64,000 nt of DNA from Desulfovibrio sp. (GTDB lineage: Bacteria > Desulfobacterota > Desulfovibrionia > Desulfovibrionales > Desulfovibrionaceae), in contig JAQYWK010000001.1 in assembly GCA_030145055.1 (NCBI GenBank), positions 744,001 through 808,000 of the forward strand, given 5' to 3'. How positions within the stretch are numbered: the stretch's first letter is position 1; each line of letters begins with the position of its first letter. The position numbers and the translations under genes are program-made. The notes below the pieces were generated by a model, which had not been told where the DNA came from, made no database searches, and saw nothing but the letters and a program-made list of their open reading frames with translations. Below, one piece after another: positions 61,154 through 64,000 of this stretch.

Positions 61154-63310
61154 TTAAACTTTTTTGAGTTCTTCAATCAAGTTTTGCAGGTCTGAAGCTA
61201 GTCTTGCTAAGTCGGTTACAGCCTGTCTGGATTGGTCCATGGCTTCTGCTGTTTCGGCGGCAATAGTATTAACTTCTTCAGTTCCTCGGCTAATCTGCTC
61301 ACTCGCTGCTGATTGTTCTTCGCTGGCAGTAGCAATAGCTCTTACCTGATCTGCGGTAGAGTCAACAATCTCAACAATGGAATTAAGGCTTTCACCTGCG
61401 CTACTTGCGTAGTCAGTGCTTTGGCTTACCATTTTTGCTGCAGTATTCATTTCATCAATGTTTTTGCGAGTTCCTGCTTGGATTGCGTGCACTGCTTGGC
61501 CTACTTCATGAGTGGCCTGCATAGTCTTCTCTGCAAGCTTACGGACTTCATCTGCAACAACTGCAAACCCGCGACCTGCTTCTCCTGCGCGAGCAGCTTC
61601 AATTGCCGCATTAAGAGCAAGCAAATTGGTCTGGTCTGCTATGTCAGTGATGACTGTGATAACTTGGCTGATCCCGTCAGCCTGTCCACCAAGTTCGTTT
61701 AGTCCCGAAACCATGATCTCGGTAGCTTCACTGACTGAATTGATAGAGGAGACAACGTTTGCGACGATTTTACCACCATCCTGGGCATTTCTCTTTGCTT
61801 CAAGTGCACTTTCTGCTGCGTTTGATGCGTTTTGCGCTACTTCTAGAACTGAGGCGTTCATCTGTTCCATTGCAGTCGCGGATTCAGAAGTACGCTCTCG
61901 CTGTATTTCTGTTCCTCGGCTGGATTCTTCAATTTGTGCGGCAAGCTCTTCAGATGCAGACGTTACTTGGTCTACAATTCCTTCAAGCTGGTGTGCGGCT
62001 TGGAGCATGCCTTCTTGTTTAGCTGTCTCTGCAGCCTCTTTGGCTTGGCGTGCTTCTTCAAGGGCTATATTCGCTGCATCTGTTTGTTTTTCCGCTTCCT
62101 GAGTTTTTTCTTCAGCCGTACCGATAAGCTCCACTAGGCTTGTTACCATAGTGGACAATGCGTTGTAGAGAGTTAGGAGTTCCCCTCCAAATCTGCCACT
62201 GTCAGGTTTGGAGTCAAAGTTTCCATCTGCGATGTCCTGTGCAAAGCCAACCATCAAATTAATAGGTGTGGCTACGCTACGGGCGATAAGTAGTACCACG
62301 ATAAGAACTAAACATATCGCGCCGGCAGATAATAAAATACTGACTTTAAGAAATTCCTGAGACTCTGCATAAATTTTTTGCGTAGGAATAGCTAAGCCGA
62401 TAGTCCAAGGGGTGCTTGTTCCAGCAATGCTAATAGGTTCGAACAGGAAGAAGTATTCTTTACCATCGAGCGGTGAGACAATATCCTTATGAAATGACTT
62501 ACCATTTGCAATGTCGGCGGATATTTCAGAACGAATGTTTTCGGGGAAAGCTTCGGTTATGTTTGTCCCAACTAACTGCTTGTCGGGGTGTGCCACACAG
62601 TATCCTTTATTAGAAGCAAGAAAAGCATATCCTGTTCCCATAGGGCGAATATTACTGACCATTTTTTGGAACGCTTCTAGAACAAAGTCGATTCCGACAA
62701 TGCCGATAAACTTACCATTCTTTATGATTGGGACACTGACTGTGGCCATGTTGGTTTTAGCGACTTCGGTATAATATGGTTCAGTTAGGATTGGTCCACC
62801 TGAGTCGCGAGGCCCCATATACCATGCACGTGTTGTGGCTGGCTTGTACTGAATTAAATCTTCAACTTTTAATGCTCCGTTTTCGCGCCAGAAATAAGGG
62901 CCATATTCGCCGTTAGGGCCGTACCACTCTTTGGTTCCTTTATATTCAGCATCTCGGCCGTCAAGAGCATTCGGCTCCATTACAACTTGAGTCCCAAAAA
63001 ACATGGGGTCAGATAGTGTCAGTTTTTTTATGATATCATCTGCTAGTTCTCGGTCAAATCGATCTCCGAAGTTGCTAAATGACTGGAACACAGCTGCTCC
63101 AGCCAGAGATGCATCCAGAGCTTTTTCAATACTGTTTTTGACTTGATTTCCATATCGACTGGCCATTTCTTGGGCCATGTGGCTTGCTTGTGTTTTTGAA
63201 GCATTTCGCGTTTTAATGACTGTAATACTGGTAAAAGTTACGAAAATTAAAATCATCAGCACGCTAATGCTAATCGCAATTTTAGGTCCAATGCGCATGT
63301 TCTTCAGCAT
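61154..63310 (-). CDS. Methyl-accepting chemotaxis protein with dCache sensor
   Basis: A 718-residue membrane receptor: first membrane helix about 9-31, periplasmic double-Cache sensor (about 35-310, with [29 protein letters not shown] and FIGIVGIDF), second helix about 330-350, HAMP, and a long cytoplasmic MCP signalling hairpin (about 440-710). The tip with [43 protein letters not shown] is intact. AAGGAG lies before the ATG at 63310. The ligand is unknown. It is one of two tandem related receptors. Confidence 0.95.
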   Translation of the reverse strand: MLKNMRIGPKIAISISVLMILIFVTFTSITVIKTRNASKTQASHMAQEMASRYGNQVKNSIEKALDASLAGAAVFQSFSNFGDRFDRELADDIIKKLTLSDPMFFGTQVVMEPNALDGRDAEYKGTKEWYGPNGEYGPYFWRENGALKVEDLIQYKPATTRAWYMGPRDSGGPILTEPYYTEVAKTNMATVSVPIIKNGKFIGIVGIDFVLEAFQKMVSNIRPMGTGYAFLASNKGYCVAHPDKQLVGTNITEAFPENIRSEISADIANGKSFHKDIVSPLDGKEYFFLFEPISIAGTSTPWTIGLAIPTQKIYAESQEFLKVSILLSAGAICLVLIVVLLIARSVATPINLMVGFAQDIADGNFDSKPDSGRFGGELLTLYNALSTMVTSLVELIGTAEEKTQEAEKQTDAANIALEEARQAKEAAETAKQEGMLQAAHQLEGIVDQVTSASEELAAQIEESSRGTEIQRERTSESATAMEQMNASVLEVAQNASNAAESALEAKRNAQDGGKIVANVVSSINSVSEATEIMVSGLNELGGQADGISQVITVITDIADQTNLLALNAAIEAARAGEAGRGFAVVADEVRKLAEKTMQATHEVGQAVHAIQAGTRKNIDEMNTAAKMVSQSTDYASSAGESLNSIVEIVDSTADQVRAIATASEEQSAASEQISRGTEEVNTIAAETAEAMDQSRQAVTDLARLASDLQNLIEELKKV

Positions 63311-63507
63311 ATCCCTCTCCTTAGAAAATAATTAAGTCTAAAACCTCGCAACTATCTTTCCTTCAATGTAAAATACGGTACAGTTAAGCAACAGTATAAT
63401 AGTTTTTCTTAATAGGCTACATGATTGTAAAAAGAAGGTACAATAACGTATCAGCTTGAGCTTGTGTTTTTGTCGTTTACGGGAAAAGTACTTTATTCCA
63501 ATAAGAA

Positions 63508-63540
63508 ATGGTCGAACCAGATAACATCCGGTTCGACCAT
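63508..63540 (-). terminator. Hairpin after the second MCP gene
   Basis: Perfect 11-bp arms ATGGTCGAACC (63508-63518) and GGTTCGACCAT (63530-63540). On the minus strand the tail is TTTCTTATT. The loop shares GATAACATCC with the hairpin after the first MCP gene. Confidence 0.7.
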
Positions 63541-63572
63541 TGTCGTTACATACTGTTTTTCAATTATGAAGC

Positions 63573-64000
63573 TTAAGCTTTTTTGAGATCTTCAATCAAG
63601 TTTTGCAGGTCTGAAGCTAGTCTCGCTAATTCGGTTACAGCTTGTCTGGATTGGTTCATGGCTTCTGCTGTATCGGCGGCAATATTGTTAACTTCTTCAG
63701 TTCCTCGGCTGATCTGCTCGCTAGCTGCTGATTGTTCTTCGCTGGCGGTAGCAATAGCTCTTACCTGATCTGCGGTAGAATCAACAATTTCAACAATAGA
63801 ATTAAGGCTTTCACCTGCGCTATTTGCATATTCGGTGCTTTGGGCTACCATTGTCGCCGCATTATTCATTCCATCAATGTTCTTGCGAGTTCCCGCTTGG
63901 ATTGCATGTACTGCTTGGCCGACTTCATGAGTAGCCTGCATTGTTTTTTCTGCAAGCTTACGGACTTCATCTGCAACAACTGCAAATCCACGACCTGCTT
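63573..64000 (-). CDS. Second methyl-accepting chemotaxis protein, partial (C-terminal part only)
   Basis: The C-terminal 142 residues of an MCP, cut by the window end, in the same orientation as the neighbouring receptor. Its last 120 residues differ from the first MCP at only about a dozen positions (for example MNNAATMVAQSTEYAN versus [16 protein letters not shown]). This points to a recent tandem duplication or gene conversion of the signalling domain. The sensor domain is outside the window. Confidence 0.93.
   Translation of the reverse strand, partial: AGRGFAVVADEVRKLAEKTMQATHEVGQAVHAIQAGTRKNIDGMNNAATMVAQSTEYANSAGESLNSIVEIVDSTADQVRAIATASEEQSAASEQISRGTEEVNNIAADTAEAMNQSRQAVTELARLASDLQNLIEDLKKA

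Noticed and set aside
61512-62102. 196-residue frame on the plus strand inside the first MCP gene
   Set aside because: Low-complexity Ala/Ser-rich translation, antisense to the repetitive MCP signalling domain.
1-64000. CRISPR arrays, insertion sequences, prophage genes, tRNA or rRNA genes
   Set aside because: No regular repeat-spacer pattern, transposase or integrase frame, or tRNA-like cloverleaf was recognised by eye in the gaps.

Overview
The window comes from a sulfate-reducing member of the Desulfovibrionaceae, probably a moderate-GC marine lineage such as Maridesulfovibrio. This is inferred from a complete sat / aprBA / qmoABC(D) sulfate-activation and reduction set, a D. gigas-type ferredoxin, a CobA-HemD fusion, a cobalamin methyltransferase set, flagellar and chemotaxis genes, and the even, AT-leaning base composition. 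No rRNA, tRNA, IS element, prophage or CRISPR array was seen. The window is core-like chromosome, densely packed, with many recognisable intrinsic terminators.

Layout. 1-4000: minus-strand mlaEFDCA phospholipid-transport operon. 4100-12020: minus-strand housekeeping genes (HD hydrolase, argJ, ppiD, an aconitase, and a chorismate-mutase-like/EPSP-synthase-like fusion whose catalytic residues look degraded). 12200-22640: the sulfate-respiration block. sat reads leftward and aprBA-qmoABC-qmoD reads rightward from a shared, unusually long (~880 bp) intergenic region full of palindromes. 23100-27980: a branched-chain amino-acid ABC transporter operon with livG first and a perfect 24-bp palindrome after the binding-protein gene. 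28070-30680: ferredoxin, larE, an unknown membrane-anchored protein and a tiny four-cysteine protein. 30710-36400: fliJ, motE, truA, a FliD-related protein and a DUF342 (FapA) protein. 36535-43930: a BPL_N-like protein, valS, cobA/hemD, purN and an APH-type kinase. 44095-49883: a hybrid sensor kinase, then a minus-strand group of SpoIIE phosphatase, Cys-rich and AMMECR1 genes. 50125-56544: cobalamin genes (cobM, cobL, cbiD, cbiA) with dinB inside the cluster. 56572-60655: TPR protein, trmJ, malic enzyme and three tiny genes. 60726-64000: a NIPSNAP protein and two tandem, closely related methyl-accepting chemotaxis proteins, the second cut by the window end.

How it works together. Sat makes APS from sulfate and ATP, AprBA reduces APS to sulfite, and the QmoABC complex passes menaquinol electrons to AprBA. 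CobA-HemD makes precorrin-2, the siroheme precursor needed by the dissimilatory sulfite reductase (not in this window) and by the cobalamin pathway that is partly encoded downstream. The most interesting unexplained items are the CM/EPSPS-like pseudo-enzyme beside sat, the structured RNA elements in the apr/qmo leader and intergenic regions, QmoD, the FliD-like protein beside FapA, and several untracked small proteins (30515-30679, 59903-60523).
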